In this document: positions 49,903-58,133 of the stretch, piece after piece | Numbering within the stretch: the first letter of the stretch is position 1 | Layout: the number at the start of each line of letters is the position of its first letter | NCBI RefSeq assembly: GCF_022678485.1 | Contig: NZ_JALBYP010000025.1 | Coordinates: forward strand, 62,001-126,000 | Direction: 5' to 3' | DNA length: 64,000 bases | Source: Aliiroseovarius sediminis | GTDB lineage: Bacteria; Pseudomonadota; Alphaproteobacteria; Rhodobacterales; Rhodobacteraceae | The notes under the pieces: model-generated | Told to the model about the DNA's origin: nothing | Database searches by the model: none | What the model saw: the letters and a program-made list of their open reading frames with translations, nothing else | Position numbers and translations under genes: made by a program

Positions 49903-49927
49903 AACGCACACGACGCAAAAGCGTTCC
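49903..49927 (-). promoter_or_regulatory. EcfG-type promoter of the PNPOx-like gene
   Basis: On the minus strand GGAAC (49927-49923), 16 nt, CGTT (49906-49903), 81 nt before the start at 49821. This leader is the longest among the EcfG units here. Confidence 0.85.
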
Positions 49928-49970
49928 TTGATTTCTTGATGTTAAGGGCCGGTGTAAGAGTCGGCGCACA

Positions 49971-50702
49971 TCAGCGCGGAGCGGGAAACCAACTGACATC
50001 CATCTGGTCATGCCGGTCCTGAAAATCACACATCGCGGCCATGTCAGCGGGGTTCAGGATGGTGATGTCGCCGTTTTGGCGCGAAATAAGGCCTTCGTCC
50101 TCAAGCGCCACAAGGCTTTTGCTGACATAGACATTCGTCAAGCCAATCGTGTCGCCGATTTCCGATTGGTTCAGCGGCAGGGTGAAGCTGGCGTTTGAGG
50201 GGTGCGTCACGCGATGGCGCGCGTCCAGTTCCAGCAGGAAATAGGCCAATTTTTCGCGCGCGCTCATCCGGCCCGTCGCCTTTACAAGATCGGTCAAAAG
50301 CACCTGGTCGCGGACCGCTAGCGTGAACAAAAGTGCGGCGACACGCGGGGTGTCGGTGAACACCTTTCGCAAGTGCTGCTTTGGAAAGGGGCACAGAATA
50401 CCATCGCTGGCGGCGACCAGCGTATCGCAGGCCTTGTGATAGGCGATATCGGCAAACCCCACCACATCACCGGGATGACAGATTGACACGATCTGCCGCC
50501 GCCCGTCCGGCAATAGGACAAAGGAATAAAACCAGCCGCTTTTGACCACAAACAGCTCGTCCGCACTGGTGCCAATTTCGCGCACCACCGTGTCGGCGCA
50601 ATAGGGTTCTTCGTTCTCTTCCAACTGCGCAAGGACATCCCAACTGTTGTCATCAATTTCGACGTAATGCGACAGTTTATGATACAGACAGCTTTCGATC
50701 AT
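49971..50702 (-). CDS. Crp/Fnr family transcriptional regulator
   Basis: A 243-residue regulator with an N-terminal cyclic-nucleotide-binding-like domain (ADELFVVKSGWFYSFVLLPD, SICHPGDVVGFADIAYHKAC) and a C-terminal winged helix (LPLNQSEIGDTIGLTNVYVSKSL-type recognition unit, EGLISRQNGDITILN). The N-terminus lacks the closely spaced Cys cluster of FNR, so an oxygen-sensing Fe-S cluster is unlikely. The LOV-kinase gene ends 48 nt upstream, so the two may be transcribed together. Confidence 0.9.
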   Translation of the reverse strand: MIESCLYHKLSHYVEIDDNSWDVLAQLEENEEPYCADTVVREIGTSADELFVVKSGWFYSFVLLPDGRRQIVSICHPGDVVGFADIAYHKACDTLVAASDGILCPFPKQHLRKVFTDTPRVAALLFTLAVRDQVLLTDLVKATGRMSAREKLAYFLLELDARHRVTHPSNASFTLPLNQSEIGDTIGLTNVYVSKSLVALEDEGLISRQNGDITILNPADMAAMCDFQDRHDQMDVSWFPAPR

Positions 50703-50750
50703 GGCATCATCCCCTTTGACGGGAAGATAGCAGAGAACACACGCACCCGG

Positions 50751-51770
50751 TTAGCCTTTATCGCCCCCCGGCAGCGGTAATTCCAGCGAAACCGCCAAAC
50801 CCGGCCCAGAGGTGTCGGTGCTAAGCGTGGCCGACAGCGTTTTTGCCATTTGTTGCAGGATCTTGCCACCCAAACCTGACCCAAGCGGGTCGGTCTGTGC
50901 GGCGCTGTTTCCGCAGCCGTCATCGGCAACGGTGATCTGGATGCGATCCTTCGTTACACGGCCGCGCAACGTGACATTCCCGCCGCTGTCATCGAATGCG
51001 TGTTGCATTGCGTTGGTCACAAGTTCGGCCACCATCATGCCAAGCTGGGTTGCGGTGTTCAGGTCGACCTCGATCGGGCCGGTTGGGACGTCACTGGTGA
51101 ATTGGACGGCGTGTGTCAGATCGGTGATAGCTGCCCCGATCGCAGTCAGATGTGGAAACAGATCCACCACATCTAATTCGGCGGGGGCCACGTTGTCATG
51201 CTGCATTCCGGCATAGAGGGTCTGAAGCGACTGGATGCGGTTTAGGATGGCCACGAGCCCGTCGCTTTCGCCGTCTTCGCGGACTTGCAGACGTACCGAG
51301 GAATGGATCAGCGACAGATGGTTCTTAAGTCGGTGATGCAGTTCGGACAGGGCAGTGTTGGACTGGCGCTGGTTCTCCAGAAGGGTTTCATATGGGTGGT
51401 CTTCGATCAACATTAGAACACCGGTAAACCGTTGCAGTGTGCCGGCATCATCATAGGTGGGTTTGATCGACAACCGGTTCCAGAAGGTGCTGCCATCGGC
51501 GCGCCGGTTGAGGATGTCTGTCGCGATCTCGCGCCCATCTGTGATCGCTTCGCGCAAGCGTGCGGTTTCTTGCGGATCGGTCGCATCGTCCTGCAATAGA
51601 CGGCAGTTGCGCCCAATAAGCTGATTGTGCGTGTAACCCGTCAGGTCGCAAAATAGATCATTGACGAACACAAGCGGATTGTCCGGTTGTGTGGGGTCGG
51701 TCATGCACGCTGCAAACGGCAGACCAGCCAGCGTTTCGCGCAACTTTGTGTCATCGAACGATTGTAACAT
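50751..51770 (-). CDS. LOV-domain (blue-light) HWE/HisKA_2 histidine kinase
   Basis: A 339-residue soluble kinase. Residues about 10-125 are a LOV domain with the photoactive Cys56 in IGRNCRLLQ, flavin-contacting Asn88 (ILNRRADG) and Asn98 (FWNRL). The glutamine usual in the last strand (G-V-Q) is replaced by Leu119 (TGVLM). The kinase part has the His box ELHHRLKNHL (His146), an intact N-box (VAELVTNAMQHAF), a Gly-rich DDGCGN and GSGLGGKIL. The ATG at 51770 is preferred over an in-frame TTG at 51794. Caulobacter LovK and Brucella LOV-HK, which have this architecture, feed the general stress response; this is the likely role here. Confidence 0.9.
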   Translation of the reverse strand: MLQSFDDTKLRETLAGLPFAACMTDPTQPDNPLVFVNDLFCDLTGYTHNQLIGRNCRLLQDDATDPQETARLREAITDGREIATDILNRRADGSTFWNRLSIKPTYDDAGTLQRFTGVLMLIEDHPYETLLENQRQSNTALSELHHRLKNHLSLIHSSVRLQVREDGESDGLVAILNRIQSLQTLYAGMQHDNVAPAELDVVDLFPHLTAIGAAITDLTHAVQFTSDVPTGPIEVDLNTATQLGMMVAELVTNAMQHAFDDSGGNVTLRGRVTKDRIQITVADDGCGNSAAQTDPLGSGLGGKILQQMAKTLSATLSTDTSGPGLAVSLELPLPGGDKG

Positions 51771-51958
51771 TAAGCAGCCCGTTTTCGTGATCAAAGAACA
51801 GCCCTACACCGTTACGCGTTATTGGTCGTTAATGTGGATTAAGGTCTGCGGTCAATACTGCCGCCAACCTGAAGTTTTATTTTATAGGTAGCGTTCTCTC
51901 ACGCTCCGCGCGATTAAAGAACTGTAATCATGCCCTTTTGTCAAGCTTTAGGGGGCGT

Positions 51959-52366
51959 TCAGCGGAGTGTGGTGGCCGCTTCCGCCAACGTCAACTCGCG
52001 CAAGCCCACCGTCCCGATCAGCTTTTCATTTTCCACCACCAGTGCCACGCCAAGATTCAGCCGCGTCAGCAGCCGGATGGCATAGCGTGCCTGCATATTG
52101 CCCGACAGATTGATCGCTGGCTTTTCCATGACCTCATAGACGCTGACGCGACAGGGCGCACGGTTCAGGGCAAAGACCTTCCGGGCAATCATCCCGATGG
52201 TCAGCACGCCAAACTCGTCATCTGGCGACCGTTTGTCGATGACCAACGTGTTATGGCCCGAGCTTTCGATAATCTTCAACGCATCGGTGACAGAGGCCAA
52301 TCCGCTGATCACATGAGGTTCGTGCTGCACCGCATTGCGAACGCGAGTTTCTCCCGGCTGGTTCAT
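51959..52366 (-). CDS. CBS-domain pair protein
   Basis: A 135-residue protein made of two CBS motifs (ALKIIESSGHNTLVIDKRSP, VYEVMEKPAINLSGNMQARY, LGVALVVENEKLIGTVGLRE). CBS pairs bind adenine nucleotides and regulate partner proteins. It is the last gene of a four-gene operon; its ATG overlaps the stop of the PII-like gene (ATGA). A role as energy sensor for the DUF1538 membrane pair is the simplest reading. Confidence 0.88.
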   Translation of the reverse strand: MNQPGETRVRNAVQHEPHVISGLASVTDALKIIESSGHNTLVIDKRSPDDEFGVLTIGMIARKVFALNRAPCRVSVYEVMEKPAINLSGNMQARYAIRLLTRLNLGVALVVENEKLIGTVGLRELTLAEAATTLR

Positions 52367-52716
52367 AGCTCGTCCTCCTCCAACGCGGTTTTCAGGGCTT
52401 TGACTTGTGTTTCAAGGCCGATCGCATCCTCGATGTCGATCTGAAAGACAACGCCGCGCCCCGGTTCTTTCAGAAATTCACCCGCAGCGCTGATGGTTTC
52501 CAGAATATCAGTGGCGCGGTGTTCTTCGACCAGAAACAGCGCCATGTCGCGCTGCCCGGCGACCGTCAGGCCAAGAAAGGTCTTCTTTGTCTCAAGCCCT
52601 TCGCCACGGACGCTGGTAATCACGGTTGCACCAGTTGCCCCCGCGCTGCGGGCCGCGTCGACGATGGTATCCGTAAAGGCATCCTGCGCAAGCGATATGA
52701 TTAGTTTGAACTTCAT
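52363..52716 (-). CDS. PII-like signalling protein of the DUF1538 operon
   Basis: A 117-residue GlnB-like (ferredoxin-fold) protein: KFKLIISLAQDAFTDTIVDA at the N-terminus, TGATVITSVRGEG before a short T-loop, and a C-terminal half with GRGVVFQIDIEDAIGLE. It contains no Tyr at all, so it cannot be uridylylated like GlnB/GlnK, and the family B-loop is not evident. It overlaps both neighbours by 4 nt. PII-like proteins typically sit on a membrane transporter and respond to nucleotides or small ligands. Confidence 0.85.
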   Translation of the reverse strand: MKFKLIISLAQDAFTDTIVDAARSAGATGATVITSVRGEGLETKKTFLGLTVAGQRDMALFLVEEHRATDILETISAAGEFLKEPGRGVVFQIDIEDAIGLETQVKALKTALEEDEL

Positions 52717-53495
52717 TCTGAATCCTCCGTTTCGGGGTCTGCCACCAGCCGTCTTTGTCGTCGCCCCTCGGTCCATTGGACGAGTTGGGCGTAACCCATG
52801 ACGGTGATCATGGGAAACAGGCTGGCCAGCGCGATCAGGCCGAACCCGTCCAGTGCCGGACTGCGCCCCGGCACGGATGATGCGAGGCCAAGCCCCAGGG
52901 CCGCAACCAAAGGCACCGTCACAGTCGAGGTCGTGACCCCGCCGCTGTCATAGGCCAAGGGGACCATGACTTTTGGGGCGTAGACAGTTTGCATGATGAC
53001 AATCGCGTAACCTACTATCATATATAGATAAAGCGGCGTTCCCGTAACGATCCGATAGGTGCCGAATACAAGGCTGAGTGCAACGCCAAAGGCCACCGCG
53101 ATGCGCAGCCCCCATTCGTTGACCGCGCCGCCGGACACGTCGCGCGCCTTGATGGCAACGGCGATCAGGGACGGTTCGGCGATCGTTGTGGAAAATCCGA
53201 TGGCGAAGGCGAACAGATAGGTCCAGCCGTGTGCCGTCCAGTCGGTCGGGTCGCCCAGAAAGGCGGGGTCTGTCAGTTGGCGGGCCATGGTTTCGCCCAG
53301 CGGAAACAAAGCTTCCTGCAAGCCGAACAGAAACAGGCCCAGCCCCAGCACCACATAGACCCCGCCCACCAGAACCTTGCGCAGATGTGGCACCGGTTTG
53401 CGCAGCACGACCGCCTGAAAGAACACAAGGATCAGCGCGATGGGCAGAACATCGGTAACCGTGGCGGCAATGGTTGTGATAAGATCATTGATCAT
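52713..53495 (-). CDS. DUF1538 membrane protein (second of pair)
   Basis: A 260-residue protein with about seven predicted helices. The DUF1538 motif AYDSGGVTTSTVTVPL is present, together with FGLQEALFPLGETMARQLTD and ALDGFGLIALASLFPMITV. It begins inside the stop codon of the first DUF1538 gene. I recall a DUF1538 pair described as a two-component Na+(Li+,K+)/H+ antiporter (UmpAB) in Halomonas, so cation/proton exchange is a reasonable hypothesis. Confidence 0.88.
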   Translation of the reverse strand: MINDLITTIAATVTDVLPIALILVFFQAVVLRKPVPHLRKVLVGGVYVVLGLGLFLFGLQEALFPLGETMARQLTDPAFLGDPTDWTAHGWTYLFAFAIGFSTTIAEPSLIAVAIKARDVSGGAVNEWGLRIAVAFGVALSLVFGTYRIVTGTPLYLYMIVGYAIVIMQTVYAPKVMVPLAYDSGGVTTSTVTVPLVAALGLGLASSVPGRSPALDGFGLIALASLFPMITVMGYAQLVQWTEGRRQRRLVADPETEDSE

Positions 53496-54235
53496 TGCCA
53501 GCTTCCCACAATACCGAACCCCAACACAAAGACGATGGGCAGAAGGCTGGCAAACGCCACCAGCCCGAAGCCGTCAATCATTGGGTTGCGCCCTTTGATG
53601 ACCGTGGCCAGCCCCACCCCCAGCGCGGTGGTCAGTGGCACCGTCACGGTCGAGGTGGTGACGCCGCCGCTGTCATAGGCGATGCCGATGATCTCGGGCG
53701 GGGCAAAGGCGGTCATGATGACGACAAGCACATAGCCCCCGATGATCAGATAATGGATCGGCCAGCCCAATAGAATGCGTAGCACGCCGATCACCAGTGA
53801 CGACCCCACCGCCGCCGCAACCGTATAGCGCAGGGCGTTTGCATAACGAAGCTGCGCCGTGGGGCCTGGATCGACGGCTCCGATGTCGGACATGACGCGC
53901 GCCGCCTCGCCGCTGACGGCGATCAGGGCGGGCTCGGCCACAGTGGTGCCGAACCCCAGCGCAAACGCGAAGCTGAGCAGCCAGAACAGGCTGCCCTTGT
54001 TAGCGAAGGCGTCAGCAAGCGATTCGCCGATGGGAAACAGGGCAAGTTCCAAGCCGCGCACGAAGATCGCCAGCCCTGCCATAACGAACAGAAGGCCGAC
54101 CAGTTTTTCGCCCACGTCTTCCATCGGTTGGCGCAGGATCAGAAACTGGAACACCGCCACCACGCCAACGATGGACGCCAGATCACGCGCTGTGCCAAGC
54201 GTCAGATAGGCGAGTGATTTGACCTCGTTCAGCAA
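53492..54235 (-). CDS. DUF1538 membrane protein (first of pair)
   Basis: A 247-residue protein with about seven predicted helices and the same core motif as its neighbour (AYDSGGVTTSTVTVPL), plus GLELALFPIGESLADAFANK and MIDGFGLVAFASLLPIVFV. The two paralogues probably form a heteromer. The start is TTG at 54235; the frame is open upstream to a stop at about 54316 but offers no other usual start codon. First gene of the DUF1538-DUF1538-PII-CBS operon, all with 4-nt overlaps. Confidence 0.85.
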   Translation of the reverse strand: MLNEVKSLAYLTLGTARDLASIVGVVAVFQFLILRQPMEDVGEKLVGLLFVMAGLAIFVRGLELALFPIGESLADAFANKGSLFWLLSFAFALGFGTTVAEPALIAVSGEAARVMSDIGAVDPGPTAQLRYANALRYTVAAAVGSSLVIGVLRILLGWPIHYLIIGGYVLVVIMTAFAPPEIIGIAYDSGGVTTSTVTVPLTTALGVGLATVIKGRNPMIDGFGLVAFASLLPIVFVLGFGIVGSWQ

Positions 54236-54395
54236 CGGGCACCTGTGGTTTGGGTGGCGTGGTCGGCAGGCCGGACAGCCGCGACGATAGCAACCAGAAT
54301 GTGCTGGAGCGGATCATAGAAGCATGCGTGGGCCCGCACAATTCGGATCTGATTTTTCTGTCAGAAACGGTGTTCGTGTGGGTGAATTGCCACGC

Positions 54396-55304
54396 CTAAG
54401 CCTTTCGCGAGAAAGGGTCTTTCACGGTGTGTAGCCTGAGGTGACGCATGAAGGCCCGCGCAATGCCCGCCGTCGGGCTGTCATCGGGGGTGACGAAATA
54501 GCTGCGGTATCGAATTTCTGACGTGAAGGGGCGAAACGCCACGTCTTTTGCGCGGTACTGCACGATCGGAAACGGGTTCACAATGGTCAGGCCCAACCCC
54601 TCGTTCACCAGATCGACAGCGGCGACCGAGGTCGACACTTCGGCAACGATACGCGGAGTGCATCGGCTGGCGTGCAAGACCTTCTCAAGCTGGGCGCGGC
54701 GAGCGTGACGGTGAGTAAGCGCGATCAGGGCTGCGTCATGCAGATCTTGCGGCCGGATGACATCGAGCTGCGCCAGAGGATGATCCGGCGGCATGACACA
54801 CACGGCGCTTGAGGTGCGATAGGGCGTCAGCGTGACCCCGTTTCGCGACAGCTCAACCCCGCTTAGACCCAGATCGTAATGGCGCTCCAAAATGCCGCGA
54901 ATGACGTCTTCCGAGGGCGCGACATCGAGGCTGATGAAAAAATGCGGATTGGTTTTCAGGAAGCTGGCAATGTGACTGACCAGAAACCGGTGCGCGTATG
55001 TCGGGGGTGCGATGATGCGCAGGGTTTCGCGGGTGACGTCGGGTGGGCCGTCGATGCGGTCAAGGGCCTCGAACAGTGGGTCAAGGCGGCGGTTCATCTG
55101 CACCGCTTCGCTTGTGGGGCGCAATCGTCCGCCTTCACGTTCAAACAGAATGCGACCGGTCCGCGCCTCAAGGCTGGCTATCGAGCGGCTGATGGCTGAT
55201 TGCGACAGCCCCAACCGAACGGCTGCTTTCGATGTCGTGCCACTTTCCATCAAGGCGCGGAGGGCTTGGTATTCGGGAAGGCTGTGCCAGGTCTTTGCAG
55301 TCAA
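54396..55304 (-). CDS. LysR family transcriptional regulator
   Basis: A 302-residue LTTR. The N-terminal winged HTH is clear (LPEYQALRALMESGTTSKAA, RLGLSQSAISRSIASLEART, GRILFEREGGRL) and is followed by a ligand-binding domain (about residues 90-295). It is divergent from the M19 dipeptidase and peptide ABC importer genes, with a 123-nt gap. By the usual LysR logic it controls that operon in response to a peptide or amino acid derivative. Confidence 0.92.
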   Translation of the reverse strand: MTAKTWHSLPEYQALRALMESGTTSKAAVRLGLSQSAISRSIASLEARTGRILFEREGGRLRPTSEAVQMNRRLDPLFEALDRIDGPPDVTRETLRIIAPPTYAHRFLVSHIASFLKTNPHFFISLDVAPSEDVIRGILERHYDLGLSGVELSRNGVTLTPYRTSSAVCVMPPDHPLAQLDVIRPQDLHDAALIALTHRHARRAQLEKVLHASRCTPRIVAEVSTSVAAVDLVNEGLGLTIVNPFPIVQYRAKDVAFRPFTSEIRYRSYFVTPDDSPTAGIARAFMRHLRLHTVKDPFSRKA

Positions 55305-55427
55305 CAGGATAGGCCTTTTGCGAAATGATCATTACCAAATGAGAAAATATCAGCATTATTTCTGTCGTCTATGAGTAATCCTGACTTAAGGTGGCGGCGA
55401 TTGAACTTTGGGAGGGGGCAATCAGAC

Positions 55428-56489
55428 ATGAGCAAGCAGACCACGCCCTTGGTCTTTGACGGGCACAATGATGTCTTGTTGAAGCTGTATCTTGCTGGTG
55501 GGAAATCCGCGGCGTCGACATTCCTTTCGGGGCGCGACGGGGCGATTGATCTGCCCAAGGCGCAGACTGGCGGGTTTGCGGGTGGCTTTTTTGCAGTCTA
55601 TGTCCCATCCCCCATTGATGCCGACGACAAGATGGAGGAGATGGCGAAACCAAGCTACGACCTTCCCTTACCCGATCCGATTGACTGGGAAGACGCCCTG
55701 CCGGTCGCTTTGGCGCAGATCGCGATACTGTTTGACCTTCAGGATCGCGGCGCGCTGACCGTTTGCCGCACCGCCGGACAAATCCGCGAGGTTTTGGCGG
55801 CGGGGAAGATGGCGGCGATCCTCCACATCGAAGGCGCCGAAGCTATCGATCCTGATCTCTATACGCTTGAGGTGTTGTATCAAGCCGGGTTGCGATCCAT
55901 CGGTCCGGTCTGGAGCCGCCCGACGATCTTTGGTCACGGCGTGCCGTTTCGCTATCCCAGCACGCCAGACATCGGTGACGGGCTGACCGATCACGGGCTG
56001 CGGCTGGTTAGGCGCTGTAATGAACTTGGCGTCATGATCGACTTGTCCCACCTGAACGAAGCCGGGTTTTGGGATGTGGCGCGCCATTCGACCCAACCAT
56101 TGGTGGCGACGCATTCAAACGCCCAAGCAATCTGTCCACACAGTCGCAATCTGACCGACAAGCAACTTGCTGCAATTCGCGAAAGTGATGGTATGGTCGG
56201 GCTGAATTTCGCGGTGGCGTTTTTGCGCGATGACGGGCGAATGCTGGCGGATGTGCCGCTGACGCAGATGTTGCGCCATCTGGATCACCTGATCGACCAT
56301 CTGGGCGAAGATCGCGTGGGGATTGGGTCGGATTATGACGGGGCGGTGGTGCCTAAGGACTTGACGTCTTGCGCTGGTTTGCCAAAGCTCATTCAGGCCA
56401 TGGCGCAACACGGCTATGATGATGTGCTGATCACCAAGATCTGCCATGAAAACTGGTTGCGCGTGCTGGAAAAAACTTGGGGGGCATAA
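55428..56489 (+). CDS. Membrane dipeptidase family enzyme (peptidase M19)
   Basis: A 353-residue zinc dipeptidase of the renal dipeptidase family. Metal-binding and family segments are present: LVFDGHNDVL (His and Asp ligands), ILHIEGAEAI (bridging Glu), MIDLSHLNEAGFWDV and PLVATHSNA (His ligands) and VGIGSDYDGA. No signal peptide is evident, so it is probably cytoplasmic. The ATG at 55428 follows a GGGAGGGGG Shine-Dalgarno. The peptide ABC importer follows 48 nt downstream, suggesting uptake and hydrolysis of dipeptides, possibly with D-residues. Confidence 0.93.
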   Translation: MSKQTTPLVFDGHNDVLLKLYLAGGKSAASTFLSGRDGAIDLPKAQTGGFAGGFFAVYVPSPIDADDKMEEMAKPSYDLPLPDPIDWEDALPVALAQIAILFDLQDRGALTVCRTAGQIREVLAAGKMAAILHIEGAEAIDPDLYTLEVLYQAGLRSIGPVWSRPTIFGHGVPFRYPSTPDIGDGLTDHGLRLVRRCNELGVMIDLSHLNEAGFWDVARHSTQPLVATHSNAQAICPHSRNLTDKQLAAIRESDGMVGLNFAVAFLRDDGRMLADVPLTQMLRHLDHLIDHLGEDRVGIGSDYDGAVVPKDLTSCAGLPKLIQAMAQHGYDDVLITKICHENWLRVLEKTWGA

Positions 56490-56537
56490 CCCCGACAGCA
56501 CGCGACCTGAATTCCAACTGAACAGGAGAGGTTCAAA

Positions 56538-58133
56538 ATGAATGCTATCAACAGACTAATGACAAGTGCAGCGATAGGTCTTGCAGTGGGAGTGTCGTCT
56601 TTCGCAGCCTATGCCGAGACGCCGGCCAATATGCTGGTCATCGCCAACCGGATCGACGACGTGACTACGCTGGACCCGGCGGAAAGCTTTGAATTCGCGG
56701 GCGCCGATATCAGTCGCAACGTCTATAATCGTCTGGTTTACCTGGATCCGCTTGACCTTGCTGCGGGCTACCAGCCCGGCTTGGCCGAAAGCTGGGAGGT
56801 CAGCGAAGACGGCAAGACCATCACCTTCACGATGCGTGAAGGCGTGACCTTCCATTCAGGCAACCCCGTGCGCGCCGAGGATGCCGCGTTTTCACTGCAA
56901 CGCGCGGTCATCCTGAACAAGACTCCCGCGTTCATCCTGACGCAATTCGGCTTTACCCCTGAAAATGCGGAAGAGACCATCCGCGCCGAAGGCAACAAGC
57001 TGATGATCACAACCGACAAGCGTTATGCGACCTCGTTTGTGTTGAACTGTCTGACGGCCACCATCGGCGGAATCGTCGATAAAGAAACCGTCATGGCGAA
57101 CGAAGTCGATGGCGACATGGGCAACACATGGCTGAAAACCAACTCGGCCGGGTCAGGACCATACACGCTGGGAAGCTGGAAGCCGAACGAAAGCGTCACA
57201 CTTGAGGCTTATGCCGACTATTACGATGGTGCGCCGACGATGGAGCGGGTGATCGTGCGTCACGTGTTGGAAAGCGCATCGCAACGTCTGCTGCTTGAAC
57301 GTGGTGATATCGACATCGCTCGCAACCTGAACCCGGAAGACATTGCCGGTGTGATGGAAGCCGATGGCATCAAGATCGAAGACGAGCTGAAGGGCCGTCT
57401 GATGTATCTGTCACTGAATCAGAAGCACCCCGAGCTGTCCAAGCCCGAGGTCCGTCAGGCGATCAAGTACCTGATTGACTATGAAGGTATGAAAAACAGC
57501 TTCCTTAAGGGGCAATACACGATTCACCAGAACTTCCTGCCCGCAACCTATCTGGGCGCATCCGAAGAAGCTCCATTCTCGCTGAACGTCGAAAAGGCGA
57601 AAGAGCTTCTGGCATCCGCAGGTGTCGAAGGGCTTGAGATCGAGACAGGCGTGCGCGAGGCGCAGGAACGGATGGAGATTGCGCAATCGCTGCAAAACAC
57701 CTTCGCGCAGGCCGGGATCACGCTGAACATCACAGTGGGCACGGCCAAGCAGATCCTTGCCCGCTATCGTGCGCGGGAACTGGACCTGTATCTTGGTGCA
57801 TGGGGGCCGGACTATCCTGACCCGCAGACCAACGCCGGCACGTTCGCCTATAACCCTGACAACAGCGACGAAGCGAATGCCACCGGCTATCTGGCTTGGC
57901 GTAATAGCTGGGATACGGGCGGGCTGGGCGAAAAGGTCGATGCTGCCGTGACCGAAGGTGATCGTGATAAACGTGTTCAGATGTATCAGGACATTCAGGC
58001 CGAGTTCCGCGAAATCTCGCCCTTTGCGATCATGTTCCAGCAGATCGAACAATCTGCCCTGCGTGACAATGTCATGAACTGGTCGACCGGCCAAGCCGTG
58101 ACATCTGCCGCCTATTGGCAGGTCACAAAGTAA
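56538..58133 (+). CDS. Peptide ABC transporter periplasmic binding protein (DppA/OppA family)
   Basis: A 531-residue SBP_bac_5 protein with a Sec signal peptide (about residues 1-27, cut after AYA). Family features are TTLDPAESFEFAGADISRNV, YQPGLAESWEVSEDGKTITF, TFHSGNPVRAEDAAFSLQRA and, near the end, LGAWGPDYPDPQTN. It binds di- or oligopeptides, or in some relatives nickel or glutathione. CAGGAGAGG precedes the ATG. The first permease gene starts directly after its stop codon. Confidence 0.94.
   Translation: MNAINRLMTSAAIGLAVGVSSFAAYAETPANMLVIANRIDDVTTLDPAESFEFAGADISRNVYNRLVYLDPLDLAAGYQPGLAESWEVSEDGKTITFTMREGVTFHSGNPVRAEDAAFSLQRAVILNKTPAFILTQFGFTPENAEETIRAEGNKLMITTDKRYATSFVLNCLTATIGGIVDKETVMANEVDGDMGNTWLKTNSAGSGPYTLGSWKPNESVTLEAYADYYDGAPTMERVIVRHVLESASQRLLLERGDIDIARNLNPEDIAGVMEADGIKIEDELKGRLMYLSLNQKHPELSKPEVRQAIKYLIDYEGMKNSFLKGQYTIHQNFLPATYLGASEEAPFSLNVEKAKELLASAGVEGLEIETGVREAQERMEIAQSLQNTFAQAGITLNITVGTAKQILARYRARELDLYLGAWGPDYPDPQTNAGTFAYNPDNSDEANATGYLAWRNSWDTGGLGEKVDAAVTEGDRDKRVQMYQDIQAEFREISPFAIMFQQIEQSALRDNVMNWSTGQAVTSAAYWQVTK

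Noticed and set aside
54241-54399. An open plus-strand stretch of 52 codons ending just inside the LysR gene, protein-like at its end.
   Set aside because: It has no start codon or ribosome-binding site, lies between two minus-strand genes and matches nothing I recognise; it could be a gene remnant, but chance is as likely.
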